From NCBI RefSeq assembly GCF_900177415.1, contig NZ_FXAF01000011.1, forward strand, positions 1,054,001 through 1,118,000: a stretch of 64,000 bases of DNA. The letters run 5' to 3'. Shown here piece after piece: positions 25,273 to 33,624 of the stretch. This DNA is from Xaviernesmea oryzae (GTDB taxonomy: Bacteria > Pseudomonadota > Alphaproteobacteria > Rhizobiales > Rhizobiaceae). A model generated the notes under the pieces. The model worked only from the letters and a program-made list of their open reading frames with translations. It did not search any database and had not been told where the DNA came from. The translations under genes and the position numbers were made by a program. Numbering within the stretch: the first letter of the stretch is position 1; every line of letters begins with the position of its first letter.

Positions 25273-25944
25273 TTAGGGCGCCTTGCCGGACGCGGTGATG
25301 TTGTCGAGCATGATCTGTGCGCGGTTGGCGATGTTGCGCGGTGCTGCCGCATCGCTGGCGATCTGCTCGAACCACTGCTTGGCCTGGGCCATGTTGCCGG
25401 CCTTGTAGGCGGCAAGCCCCAGCGCCTCGCGCGCGGAATTGGCAAGCGGATTGCCCTGGTTGGTCATGGCCTGAACCTCCGCCGCCACCTGCTCGTAGGT
25501 TCCGGTATCGATCAGCAGCCAGGCGGCACGCATCTTGGCGAGATCGCGCATGGCCTGCGGCGCGCTCGTGTCGTTGCCGGCGGCCTGGAAGCTCGCTATC
25601 GCCGCCGCCGTATCGCCCCTGGCCTGCTGCACCGAGGCGGCGCGCAGCCTGGCGAGCAGCGGGTAGGAGCCCGTACCGTCCTTTTCGAGCGCTTCGAAGG
25701 CGGCAAGCGCCTCGTCCGGCTTGTTCTCGGAGGCGAGCCGCAAGGCCGCCAGGAACTTGTCGCCCGAGCTGGAGGAATTGCTGTTATCCCACCATTCATA
25801 GCCTTCCTTGGCGATCGCACCGCCGACGATCAGCACGACGATCGCGATTATCAGCGGCCGGAAACGTGTCCATACGTATTTCACCTGGTCGGAACGGAGT
25901 TCCTCGTTCACCTCGCGGATAAAACTGTCGTCGTTGTTCGCCAT
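25273..25944 (-). CDS. YfgM-like tetratricopeptide membrane protein
   Basis: The 223-residue protein starts at ATG 25944. A single transmembrane helix (about 30-47, PLIIAIVVLIVGGAIAKEGY) is preceded by a charged cytoplasmic segment (DDSFIREVNEELRSDQVKYVW) that is characteristic of the YfgM/TPR_21 family. The rest, with repeated Ala-rich helix pairs, faces the periplasm. E. coli YfgM is an ancillary SecYEG subunit that helps periplasmic chaperones. The gene is immediately upstream of der; a 15-base tandem duplication lies just before its start. Confidence 0.82.
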   Translation of the reverse strand: MANNDDSFIREVNEELRSDQVKYVWTRFRPLIIAIVVLIVGGAIAKEGYEWWDNSNSSSSGDKFLAALRLASENKPDEALAAFEALEKDGTGSYPLLARLRAASVQQARGDTAAAIASFQAAGNDTSAPQAMRDLAKMRAAWLLIDTGTYEQVAAEVQAMTNQGNPLANSAREALGLAAYKAGNMAQAKQWFEQIASDAAAPRNIANRAQIMLDNITASGKAP

Positions 25945-26160
25945 CAAAGTCTCCGGCCCGGGCGGCCCATTCTCGTAAGGCCCATTCTCGTAGGGAAAGC
26001 GCCTTCTAGCCTATTTTCCGGGAGATGTAAGGCCCCTCGCGCAAAACTGAGAAGCTTGTTAACGGGCGGAATGTAGGAATAGGGATTTCAGCTTCTTCAA
26101 AGCTTCGCCTTATTCGCCCATCACAACACCGGCTCCTTTTGTCGTGATTCAGGTTTCTTG

Positions 26161-27159
26161 ATGCGTCCGCATGCGTTCTTCGGCCCTCTGGCCCTCGCCC
26201 TCTGTCTTTCGCTTGCCCCCGTCGCGGCGAACGCCGCCGGCAAACCGAAGCAGCTGGTGATGATCTCCTTCGACGGAGCAGGCGCCAACCATCTCTGGCA
26301 GAGGAGCCGGGATACCGCAAAGCGCGTCAACGCCCATTTCACCTATTTCCTCTCCTGCACGCTGGTGATCGAGCGGAAGAACGCGAAGAGCTATCAGGGG
26401 CCGCACCAGAAGCCAGGCAGATCCAATATCGGTTTTGCCCAGACCGCGGATGAGGCGCGCGAAAGGCTCGGCCATATCTGGCAGGCGCATCTCGAAGGAC
26501 ACGACGTTTCCAGCCATACCTGCGGCCATTTCGACGGCAAGGACTGGACCGCCGCCGACTGGAGCGCCGAGTTCGCCACCTTCCATGACGTGCTGACCAA
26601 TGCCTGGAAGACGGTCGGCGCCGAAGCGCAGGAGCCTGCCGGCTGGAAGGATTTCGTGGCGAACGATATCCGCGGCTTCCGAGCACCCTATTTCTCCACG
26701 AGCCCCGGCATGGTGGAAGCGGAGAAGAAGGCCGGCATGCTCTACGACGCAAGCCTCGTCACCAGGGGACCCGCCATGCCGGAGGAGAAGAACGGCCTGA
26801 TCCGCTTCGGCCTGCCGCTCATCCCGGAAGGCCCGTCCAGCCGGCCGATCATTGGCATGGACTACAATCTCTTCGTCCGCCATTCCACCGGCATCGACAA
26901 TCCGAGCCGTTCGGCCGAGTTCGAGGAGCGCGCCTACTCGGCTTTCAGGGCGGCCTTCGACCGGCAATACGAGGGCGACCGCATTCCCCTCCAGCTCGGC
27001 TTCCATTTCGTCGAAATGAACGGCGGCGCCTATTGGCGGGCCATGGAGCGGCTGGTGACGGAGGTCTGCGGCAGGCAAGACGTCGCCTGCGTCAGCTATT
27101 CGGAAGCGGCGCGGATGCTGAAGGATCGGGCGAAGGGCGGGGAGACGTCGGGGTTGTGA
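26161..27159 (+). CDS. Secreted polysaccharide deacetylase-like protein
   Basis: The 332-residue protein has a signal peptide (FFGPLALALCLSLAPVAANA) and a NodB-homology domain: VMISFDGAG with the first Asp, the SSHTCGH motif (H-x4-H-like metal site shifted to H-T-C-G-H) and RAPYF. It should act in the periplasm on an acetylated polysaccharide or peptidoglycan. A family feature is the single D of FDGAG instead of the usual FDDG, so activity is less certain. The start is ATG 26161, chosen over an adjacent TTG. Confidence 0.78.
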   Translation: MRPHAFFGPLALALCLSLAPVAANAAGKPKQLVMISFDGAGANHLWQRSRDTAKRVNAHFTYFLSCTLVIERKNAKSYQGPHQKPGRSNIGFAQTADEARERLGHIWQAHLEGHDVSSHTCGHFDGKDWTAADWSAEFATFHDVLTNAWKTVGAEAQEPAGWKDFVANDIRGFRAPYFSTSPGMVEAEKKAGMLYDASLVTRGPAMPEEKNGLIRFGLPLIPEGPSSRPIIGMDYNLFVRHSTGIDNPSRSAEFEERAYSAFRAAFDRQYEGDRIPLQLGFHFVEMNGGAYWRAMERLVTEVCGRQDVACVSYSEAARMLKDRAKGGETSGL

Positions 27160-27186
27160 TCCCCTCCCACGGCTTGCCGGAAATAT

Positions 27187-27384
27187 GCCCCTCATCCGCC
27201 CTGCCGGGCACCTTCTCCCCGCTTGCAGGGAGAAGGACGCGAGTTGCAAGCTCTTATGCCCCTCTCCCGGCAAGGGAGAAAAGCGGATATCTCATAAGCA
27301 ACGGCGAGGGTGGCGGAGACGGTGCGGCATGTTCCCTTCTCCCCGTCAGAACGGGGAGAAGGTGCCGGCAGGCGGATGAGGGGC
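27187..27384. repeat. Family B palindromic repeats, inverted pair plus a partial copy
   Basis: Copies at 27187-27236 (CCCCTCATCCGCCCTGCCGG first, minus orientation) and 27335-27384 (CTTCTCCCC-GTCAGAAC-GGGGAGAAG first) are inverted relative to each other, with a degenerate copy at about 27256-27283 between them. The family is the same as at 11.4 kb. Hairpins here would form the 3' end of the deacetylase transcript. Confidence 0.8.
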
Positions 27385-27747
27385 AAAAGTCATCCCGGGG
27401 AAAATTTCGCTGCTCCGAAAAATTCTCCCTCCGCTTTTCAACCGGTTAACCCCTCCATCTTCCCCCTCTCATCCCCGCTCTTGAAACCTGCGCGATAATC
27501 CTCCCCGTCATCGGAAGGGAAACCGGGTTCGCGAACCGGCCTCCTCATCTGGCTCGAAGGGCCCGGTTTCCGGTGATGGTTGCGGAGCGATCGACGAGGG
27601 CCTGGAAATCCTCCGAAGATCGCCGAAGCGATCGGGGCAGGTGGAAAGCCTGAATACCCAATACCCTTGAAATACCCCGCCTGCCCCATTCCCGGCGGCA
27701 TCGGCCCGAAGATCGGTCTTGGTTTTCGCAAGGTCCGATGCGTTTCA
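27385..27747. other. Non-coding stretch with nested dyads
   Basis: No credible gene is present between the repeat cluster and the bacA terminator. A nested structure stands out: GGAAACCGGG (27518-27527) pairs with CCCGGTTTCC (27562-27571), and a perfect GGTTCGCGAACC palindrome (27526-27537) lies inside. Its role is unknown. Confidence 0.4.
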
Positions 27748-27782
27748 AAGCAAAACCGCGCCGGAGTGACGATCCGGCGCGG
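27748..27782 (-). terminator. Rho-independent terminator after bacA
   Basis: On the minus strand a perfect nine-base stem, CCGCGCCGG / CCGGCGCGG with a nine-base loop, is followed by TTTTGCTTT, 28 bases downstream of the bacA stop codon. Confidence 0.85.
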
Positions 27783-27809
27783 CCAAAGGTGCTGCTTCGA
27801 AAAGACGGA

Positions 27810-29090
27810 TCAATACGGCCGGTCGGCCGCAAGCTCCCCGCCTTGCGCCTCGCGGTCCAGATAATGCTGGTCGATCTCCGGCAGCGGCTGGTCGTCGATC
27901 GCCGCTTCGAAGGCGACGAGACGCTTGTGGATGGAAAGCAGTTCGATGATCGTCGACCAGTAGTTCACGAGATACTGGAACGAATTGCTGACCTCGCCGA
28001 AGGCGGTGGCGATCTGCTGCCAGGTTCCCATGGTGATGCGGCCGGCCACGATGGTCGGAATGAGGATGAAGTTCAGGAAGATCGCGTCGACCTGGCCATA
28101 GGTGTAACGCGCGATGTTGAAGTAGCAGTAATGCCAGTACATGCGGAAATAGTTGCGCCGCACATTGGAGAAAAGCTCGCGCACGGTGATCGGCTGGGCG
28201 CGGTCCGCATGGTCCTCGCCATAGACCAGCTCCTTGCGGTATGCCGCCTCGACGCGCTGATTGCGGAACTGCAGGCCCGGCAGCTTGATGCCGGCCACGG
28301 CCAGAAGTGCGGTGCCGAACAGCGACCAGATGATCGCCAGCCAGAAGAGCGCATGCGGAACGGCGCCGATCACCGGCAGGTCGCCCACCTGTTCCGACAT
28401 GCGGAAGAGCAGCGGCAGGAAGACGACGAGCGTCATGACCGAGTTGATGAGCGTTACGCCGAGCCCTTCCAGGATATTGGCAAACCGCATCGTGTCTTCC
28501 TGCACACGCTGCGAGGCACCCTCGATGTGGCGCAGCTTCGGCCACATGGACATGTAGTAGTCGTTCATGGCGGTGCGCCAGCGAAAGACGTAATGGTTGG
28601 TGAAGAATGCCGTTATGACGTTGAGGGCCACGCCGACCATGCCGATTTCGAGGAAGTTGATCTGCAGCGCATAGAGCTGCCCCGCCGTCACGCCCCCCTG
28701 CTTCGACAAGGCCGCCTGGAAGAGGTCGAAGAACGGCCCCCGCCAGTTGTTGATGGCGACCGACACCTGCACCGCGAAATAGGCGATGAAGACGATGAAG
28801 GCCGAGCCCCAGATCGACCAGTTCGTCCAGGGATGATCCCTGGCGATGATCTTCCATATTCCCCCGAAGATCAGCACGAAGATCGTAAAGTATAGATAGA
28901 ACCAAAGATTGTCCGGCGTGAAGAAATAGGCAAGCCCGACCGGCGGCGTTTCGCCCGGAGCAAGCGGCGGAAGCCCGATGGCGGCTCCGAGCTGCGGGCC
29001 GACAGTATACCAGACGACGATGCAGACGAGCGTCCAGATCGCGGCCGATGTGAAGAATAGTTTCGGTCGGGGGAAGAAGGAGTGGAACAC
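27810..29090 (-). CDS. bacA: SbmA/BacA-family peptide transporter
   Basis: GTG 29090 gives 426 residues starting VFHSFFPRPKLFFTSAAIW, which matches the start and length of S. meliloti BacA (about 420). The protein has about seven or eight hydrophobic segments and the family blocks WRTAMNDYYMSMWPKLRHIEGASQRVQEDTMRFA and GTWQQIATAFGEVSNSFQYLVNYWSTIIELLSIHKRL. BacA/SbmA proteins import peptides and peptide antibiotics using the proton gradient. In legume symbionts BacA protects bacteroids from host NCR peptides and affects very-long-chain fatty acid modification of lipid A. It is monocistronic with its own terminator. Confidence 0.88.
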   Translation of the reverse strand: MFHSFFPRPKLFFTSAAIWTLVCIVVWYTVGPQLGAAIGLPPLAPGETPPVGLAYFFTPDNLWFYLYFTIFVLIFGGIWKIIARDHPWTNWSIWGSAFIVFIAYFAVQVSVAINNWRGPFFDLFQAALSKQGGVTAGQLYALQINFLEIGMVGVALNVITAFFTNHYVFRWRTAMNDYYMSMWPKLRHIEGASQRVQEDTMRFANILEGLGVTLINSVMTLVVFLPLLFRMSEQVGDLPVIGAVPHALFWLAIIWSLFGTALLAVAGIKLPGLQFRNQRVEAAYRKELVYGEDHADRAQPITVRELFSNVRRNYFRMYWHYCYFNIARYTYGQVDAIFLNFILIPTIVAGRITMGTWQQIATAFGEVSNSFQYLVNYWSTIIELLSIHKRLVAFEAAIDDQPLPEIDQHYLDREAQGGELAADRPY

Positions 29091-29235
29091 GGAGCTTTGG
29101 CTTTCCTGAGTTCGAGAGCTCTGAAGGTCGGGAACGACTTTAGAGCGCGAAACTACGGCAGTTCCAAGGGGGCGGCAATGGCCGCATTTCATCGTTACGC
29201 AATTGTAACCGCGGGTTTATCCCGCGGTAATGAAA

Positions 29236-30414
29236 TCAGCTCTGCCGGCGCGCAAGCGGCAGAGCCAGCAGGACGCAGACGGCAAGCACGCCGGCCGCGA
29301 GCACCGTCGGCAGCGTGAAACTGCCGCTCCCCTCCGCCACCCAGCCCGCCGCCAGCGGGCCGATGATCTGGCCGGTGCCGAAAGCGGCGGTCATGGAAGC
29401 GAGCGCCCGGCGCGGGCTTTCCGGCGAAAGCGCCCGGCCGATCTGCAGCCCGTAGGCGGTGATCACCATGAAGGTCCCTCCGAGCAGCAGCCCGCCGCCG
29501 AGCGCGCCGGCCGTGGGCGGCAGCATGACCGAGCCCAGCACGCCCGCCGCCTCGACCAGAAGCGCGGCGATATAGGCCTTGGCAAGCCCGAACCGTTTGA
29601 CCGCCGGGCGCCAGAAGATGAGCGAGACGGCCGCCGCCGTGCCGGTCAGGAACCAGGCCAGGAACTCGACGACCGGCCCCGCCGAGCCCATACGGGCGAT
29701 GGCGACGAGGAAGGTCGCGGTGATCACGTAGCCGAAGCCGAAAAGCCCGTAGGAGAGCGTCAGCAGCACGATCGGCAGGCGCCATCGGAGCGGCGGCTCC
29801 ACGGCCGAGCCGGTGCCGAATGTCGGCCGCGGCAGGAGCCACGCGACGGCGGCAAGCGCGGCGAACACGATTGCCGCGCCGGCAAGCCAGTTCAGCCGCC
29901 AGCCATGCGCCCAACCGAGCGAATTGGCGCCGGCGATCGCGTTGACGCCAAACACCAGCGCCGAGGAGAGCGCGATGCCGGCTCCCACGCCGCCGAAATG
30001 CAGCGCGTTCACATTGTCCCGGCCGACCGCATGGGGCAGCACGATCGACGAGGTGAAAATCATGGCGAACGCGCTCGCGATGCCCGCCAGGAAGCGGATC
30101 ACGGTGAAGGCGAAGACGGATGTCGTCGCCGCCATGGCGGCAAGCAGGATCGCGGTCGCCAGAAGCCCGCCGAGCGCCACCCGCCGCTCGCGCCCGGCCG
30201 CCCAGCCATAGGCCGACAGGATGGCCCCGGCGAGATAGCCGGCGAAATTGCCGGCGGCGATGTAACCGGCATCGGCGGCCGAAAGCGGTATGCCGCTCAT
30301 CATGCCGGGCAGGATCGGCGTGTAGAAGAAGCGCCCGAAACCCATCGCGGCGGCCATGGCGACCGCACCGGCAAAACCGATCAGCAGGGGGCGGCTGGAA
30401 TAGTCCGTGTTCAT
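29236..30414 (-). CDS. YbfB/YjiJ-type MFS transporter
   Basis: The 392-residue inner-membrane protein has about twelve transmembrane helices. The first (LIGFAGAVAMAAAMGFGRFFYTPILPGMM) carries the G-F-G-R-F-x-Y-T-P motif typical of the YbfB/YjiJ branch of the major facilitator superfamily, whose substrates are unknown. A charged cytoplasmic loop between helices 6 and 7 (about 195-215) and the mirrored second half follow the MFS plan. It is transcribed alone, upstream of bacA on the same strand but separated from it by about 145 bases. Confidence 0.8.
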   Translation of the reverse strand: MNTDYSSRPLLIGFAGAVAMAAAMGFGRFFYTPILPGMMSGIPLSAADAGYIAAGNFAGYLAGAILSAYGWAAGRERRVALGGLLATAILLAAMAATTSVFAFTVIRFLAGIASAFAMIFTSSIVLPHAVGRDNVNALHFGGVGAGIALSSALVFGVNAIAGANSLGWAHGWRLNWLAGAAIVFAALAAVAWLLPRPTFGTGSAVEPPLRWRLPIVLLTLSYGLFGFGYVITATFLVAIARMGSAGPVVEFLAWFLTGTAAAVSLIFWRPAVKRFGLAKAYIAALLVEAAGVLGSVMLPPTAGALGGGLLLGGTFMVITAYGLQIGRALSPESPRRALASMTAAFGTGQIIGPLAAGWVAEGSGSFTLPTVLAAGVLAVCVLLALPLARRQS

Positions 30415-30659
30415 CTGCAGCATGAAGCGGTTATCGCAGCCGCGGATGCGGCCGACAAATGAGGAATTGTCATTGCTGCAATGAATGCCGCTGATGATCC
30501 GGCATGGCGTTCACGCCGCTTCACGCAGGTGCCGCGACGATTTGATGCGGCGCATGATGGGAATTGTCTTGCTGCTGTCACGAATGGGGGCCACTCTCCC
30601 TTCCATCGTCATCGGGCCAATCGTCATCGGGCCAATCATCGGGACGGTGGAGGTGAGCC

Positions 30660-30875
30660 ATGAAACAGGACCTGACCGTATCGGAAGTGCTTGTCGATCC
30701 TCTGATCGCACAGTTGCGCAAGGCCGATGCCGTGGGTTACGCCGCCTTCGCCCAATTGATGCAGAGCGCGGCCCGCGTCCATACGCGCCAGCTTCTCGGC
30801 CAGCTGCATGCCGAGCGCGTCGACGCCTTCTATCGCCGTGTGGATGACGTGTCGGAGAAGAGCAAGCTGAGCTGA
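30660..30875 (+). CDS. Small conserved hypothetical protein
   Basis: ATG 30660 with a strong GGAGGTGA site six bases upstream gives 71 residues. The sequence is helical and charged (VSEVLVDPLIAQLRKADAVGYAAFAQLMQSAARVH and a C-terminal QLHAERVDAFYRRVDDVSEK), with no membrane span or cysteine. It looks like a small coiled-coil or regulatory protein of rhizobia. I do not recognise a family. A 15-base tandem duplication lies 25 bases upstream of its start. Confidence 0.6.
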   Translation: MKQDLTVSEVLVDPLIAQLRKADAVGYAAFAQLMQSAARVHTRQLLGQLHAERVDAFYRRVDDVSEKSKLS

Positions 30876-31034
30876 GTTTCCGTCAGCCGATAAATCTTCA
30901 TTGCTAAACGGCAGTTTCGGTAGGCTTCGGTCTGCAGCTTTCCTGATGCAGGAAACATGCCGAGGCGATGCCCCTCGACTTGCGCGGTTGGACGCGAAGA
31001 GAAGCCCTACCGGTGTGGGGGCAAAACCCAAGTT

Positions 31035-31133
31035 CTAGCGGTGCTGAACAAAGTGGCGATAGGCGAACATGCCGCCAACGATGGCCAATCCGATCAGCGG
31101 CGTGACGAGATAATAGATCTCAAACTGGCTCAT
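31035..31133 (-). CDS. 32-residue membrane peptide
   Basis: A short frame from ATG 31133 to TAG 31035 encodes MSQFEIYYLVTPLIGLAIVG, then GMFAYRHFVQHR: a single hydrophobic helix with a basic end. It starts 14 bases inside the 3' end of the upstream membrane gene with AAGGG ahead of its start, so the two are likely to be translated together. I do not recognise the family; small single-span subunits of larger complexes look like this. Confidence 0.6.
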   Translation of the reverse strand: MSQFEIYYLVTPLIGLAIVGGMFAYRHFVQHR

Positions 31134-31413
31134 CGTTTTTCCCTTCGGCTTCGTCGTCCTCGACCATGAATGTGGTGAGGTAGAAGTTGGAGCCTACCAT
31201 ATGGATCGCCCAGCCCAAGAAAAGCCAGAAGATACCGCTGACGATAATAGGGCCGGTCAAGTCCTCTTTCAAGGCGCGCTGAATGAACGGCAGGGACCCC
31301 GCCACGACAACGGCTGTCGCCAACTGGTTCGCCCAGGCGGCACGATGTTTGATGATCTCGTTATGCGCACCGACCTCGCGCTTTTTTCGGGAAACTTCAG
31401 ATATCTCAACCAT
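31120..31413 (-). CDS. Small two-span membrane protein
   Basis: The 97-residue protein has a basic N-terminus (SRKKREVGAHNEIIKHR), then two hydrophobic segments: ANQLATAVVVAGSLPFI and a longer PIIVSGIFWLFLGWAIHMVGSNFYL, followed by an acidic tail (EDDEAEGKNDEP). It overlaps a 32-residue membrane peptide gene at its 3' end. Function unknown; both may be parts of one membrane complex. Confidence 0.6.
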   Translation of the reverse strand: MVEISEVSRKKREVGAHNEIIKHRAAWANQLATAVVVAGSLPFIQRALKEDLTGPIIVSGIFWLFLGWAIHMVGSNFYLTTFMVEDDEAEGKNDEPV

Positions 31414-31474
31414 GCCTTGAAGATAGACCGGACAGCATTAAGACATTCCGAATTGTCGACGGATGGTGGGCGAT

Positions 31475-32230
31475 TCACGCCGCCAGCGTCAGGATCAACG
31501 GGCCGTTGCGGGTGGCCACCACGGTGTGCTCGTATTGCACGGTCGGCGCCTTCGGGTCGCTGTAGAGCGTCCAGGGATCGCCGTTGCCGCCGTCCTCGGC
31601 CCAGTTGGCGCCGAGCGAAAGGAAAGGCTCGACCGTGAACACCAGCCCCTCCTCCATCCTCCGGGTCTCCTGCCGGTCCGGCCAGGTCGGGATCTCCTTC
31701 GGCTCGTCATGCAGCGTCAGCCCGATGCCGTGGCTGGAAAGATTGGTGATCAGCGTATAGCGGTTCTTCTTGGCGAAGGCGCCGATCGCGTTGCCGATGC
31801 CGGCGATGGGCCTGCCGGTCTTCACCTGCTGAAGCCCGGTCCAGAGCGCCCGGCGGCCGTCGCGGCAGAGCCTTTCGATCTCGCGCTTCACCGGCGGCAC
31901 CGCATAGGATGCGCCCGTATCCCCGAAGAACCCGTCCTTCACCGCCGAAACGTCGATATTGACGAGATCGCCCGCCTGGATGACCCGGTCGCCCGGAATG
32001 CCGTGCGCCACTTCCTCGTTGACGCTGATGCAGGTGGCCGCCGGAAACTTGTAGCAGGCCTCCGGCGCCGATTGCGCGCCGTTATCTTCGAGTATCCTGC
32101 GGCCGATATCGTCCAGTTCGCGGGTGGTGATGCCGGGCTCCAGCGCCTTGGCCATGGCCTCCATCGCCTGCGCGCAAAGCCGGCCGATCTCTTTCAGCTT
32201 CGACAATTCGTGTTCGGTGGAGATGACCAT
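31475..32230 (-). CDS. map: Methionine aminopeptidase, type I
   Basis: The 251-residue enzyme removes N-terminal Met from new proteins. Start ATG 32230 gives MVISTEHELSKLKEIGRLCAQAM. The dinuclear metal site is complete: Asp residues in NIDVSAVKDGFFGDTG, His in SSHGIGLTLHDEP, Glu in FTVEPFL and the final Glu in QYEHTVVA, and the substrate His in VAHGIPG. It lacks the N-terminal zinc domain of type Ic. The usual alphaproteobacterial map is next to radC or sfsA; here it stands alone, so it could be a second copy. Confidence 0.9.
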   Translation of the reverse strand: MVISTEHELSKLKEIGRLCAQAMEAMAKALEPGITTRELDDIGRRILEDNGAQSAPEACYKFPAATCISVNEEVAHGIPGDRVIQAGDLVNIDVSAVKDGFFGDTGASYAVPPVKREIERLCRDGRRALWTGLQQVKTGRPIAGIGNAIGAFAKKNRYTLITNLSSHGIGLTLHDEPKEIPTWPDRQETRRMEEGLVFTVEPFLSLGANWAEDGGNGDPWTLYSDPKAPTVQYEHTVVATRNGPLILTLAA

Positions 32231-32289
32231 GATGAGCCTTGGGTGGGTATTGCGCCAAGCCGCCGGTTTCGCGCCATCGGCCCGGCCCG

Positions 32290-33333
32290 TCAATTCTTTT
32301 CTGACGTCCCGAGTTCTTTTCTGACGATGGGCGCGACTTTCGTGCCGTAAAGCTCGATGCCGCGCATGACCTGATCGTGCGGCATCGGCCCGATCGCCAT
32401 CTGCAGCAGGAAGCGGTCCATGCCGAACACCTTGTGGGCGGCGACGATCTTTTCCGCCACCAGTTCCGGCTCGCCGACGAAGAGATTGCCGAGCGCCGAG
32501 CGCGACTGATCGAAATGCGCCCGGTTGGTCGGCCCCCAGCCGCGCTCGCGGCCGATGCGGTTCATCACCTCCGCCTGCGGACCGTAGAACTGGTCGGCCG
32601 CCGCCTCCGTCGTGTCGGCTATGAAACCGTGCACGTTGATGCTGGTCTTCAGCGTCGCGGGATCGTGGCCCGCCCGGCGCGCCGCCTCGCGATAGAGATT
32701 GAAGAAGGGCGCGAAACGCGGATATTCGCCGCCGATGATGGCGACTGCCAGCGGCAGGCCGTAGGCCCCCGCCCGCGCCACCGACTGCGGCGTGCCGCCG
32801 ACCGCGATCCAGACCGGCAGCGGGTCCTGCAGCGGGCGCGGATAGACGCCGCGGCCGTGGATCGGCGCGCGCTTCCCGCCTTCCCAGGTGACGATCTCCT
32901 GGTCGCGGACGGCAAGCAGCAGGTCGAGCTTCTGCTCGAAAAGCTCATCGTAGTCGCCGAGGTCGTAACCGAACAGCGGGAAGGATTCGATGAAGGAGCC
33001 GCGGCCGGCCATGATCTCCGCCCGGCCGTTCGAGATGAGGTCGAGCGTCGCGAACTCCTGGAAGACCCGCACCGGATCGTCCGAACTCAGAACCGAGACG
33101 GCGCTGGTCAGGCGGATGTTCTTCGTGCGGGCGGCGGCTGCTGCAAGCACGGTTGCGGGCGAGGAAATCACATAGTCGGGGCGATGGTGCTCGCCGAGGC
33201 CGAAGACGTCGAGGCCGACCTGATCGGCAAGCTCGATCTCCTCGAGAAGGTTTTTGATGCGGCGCGCGCCTTCCGCGCCCTTGTCGGGCGCCGAGGCATC
33301 CACATCGCCGAAAGTATGCAGTCCGAGTTCCAT
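32290..33333 (-). CDS. LLM-class flavin-dependent oxidoreductase
   Basis: The 347-residue protein is a bacterial luciferase-like monooxygenase (TIM barrel binding FMN). Motifs are LGLHTFGDVDA, the GLGEHHRPDYVISSPATVLAAAAARTKNIRLTSAVSVLSSDDPVRVFQEFATLDLIS block, and GRAEIMAGRGSFIESFPLFGYDLGDYDELFEQKLDLLL. It fits the subgroup often annotated as YvbT/YhbW-like, whose substrates are unknown. ATG 33333 was taken because the family starts MELGLH; its ribosome-binding site is weak. It is 59 bases downstream of nothing but faces the HWE kinase gene divergently. Confidence 0.82.
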   Translation of the reverse strand: MELGLHTFGDVDASAPDKGAEGARRIKNLLEEIELADQVGLDVFGLGEHHRPDYVISSPATVLAAAAARTKNIRLTSAVSVLSSDDPVRVFQEFATLDLISNGRAEIMAGRGSFIESFPLFGYDLGDYDELFEQKLDLLLAVRDQEIVTWEGGKRAPIHGRGVYPRPLQDPLPVWIAVGGTPQSVARAGAYGLPLAVAIIGGEYPRFAPFFNLYREAARRAGHDPATLKTSINVHGFIADTTEAAADQFYGPQAEVMNRIGRERGWGPTNRAHFDQSRSALGNLFVGEPELVAEKIVAAHKVFGMDRFLLQMAIGPMPHDQVMRGIELYGTKVAPIVRKELGTSEKN

Positions 33334-33459
33334 CGTGAGAAAATCCGTTGGGGTGATGCCCCATGAGATAGTGAGTGACCAGCCTGCACGCAAAGGCGAA
33401 TCTTTCGAAGGCTTCGATCGAACATTTGGATGGAAAGCGATGCGGCGAAGGATTTATCC

Positions 33460-33485
33460 GGAACAAATGCCCGCAGCACGGCGTT
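33460..33485 (+). promoter_or_regulatory. EcfG (general stress sigma) type promoter of the HWE kinase gene
   Basis: GGAAC-N17-CGTT fits the consensus for EcfG/RpoE2-dependent promoters of alphaproteobacteria (GGAAC-N16/17-CGTT) at all defined positions. It lies 140 bases upstream of the kinase start codon on the same strand. HWE kinases often feed the general stress response, so the location makes biological sense. Confidence 0.6.
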
Positions 33486-33624
33486 CTGCTCGCGGCTCGG
33501 TCCGAGCGCGTGAGGGTGGATAGCCGGCAGATCCGGTTTGTCGTTCCTGCTTTTCGCGCGGGAGCTCTGCTGTGCGGCATCGGGGGAGAGCGCGAAGAAT
33601 GACAGTATTTTCGAAAGCACGCTG

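Noticed and set aside
27438..27832. Two short frames on the minus strand between the repeats and bacA
   Set aside because: They overlap each other and the bacA terminator, are Pro/Arg-rich, and have no good ribosome-binding site.
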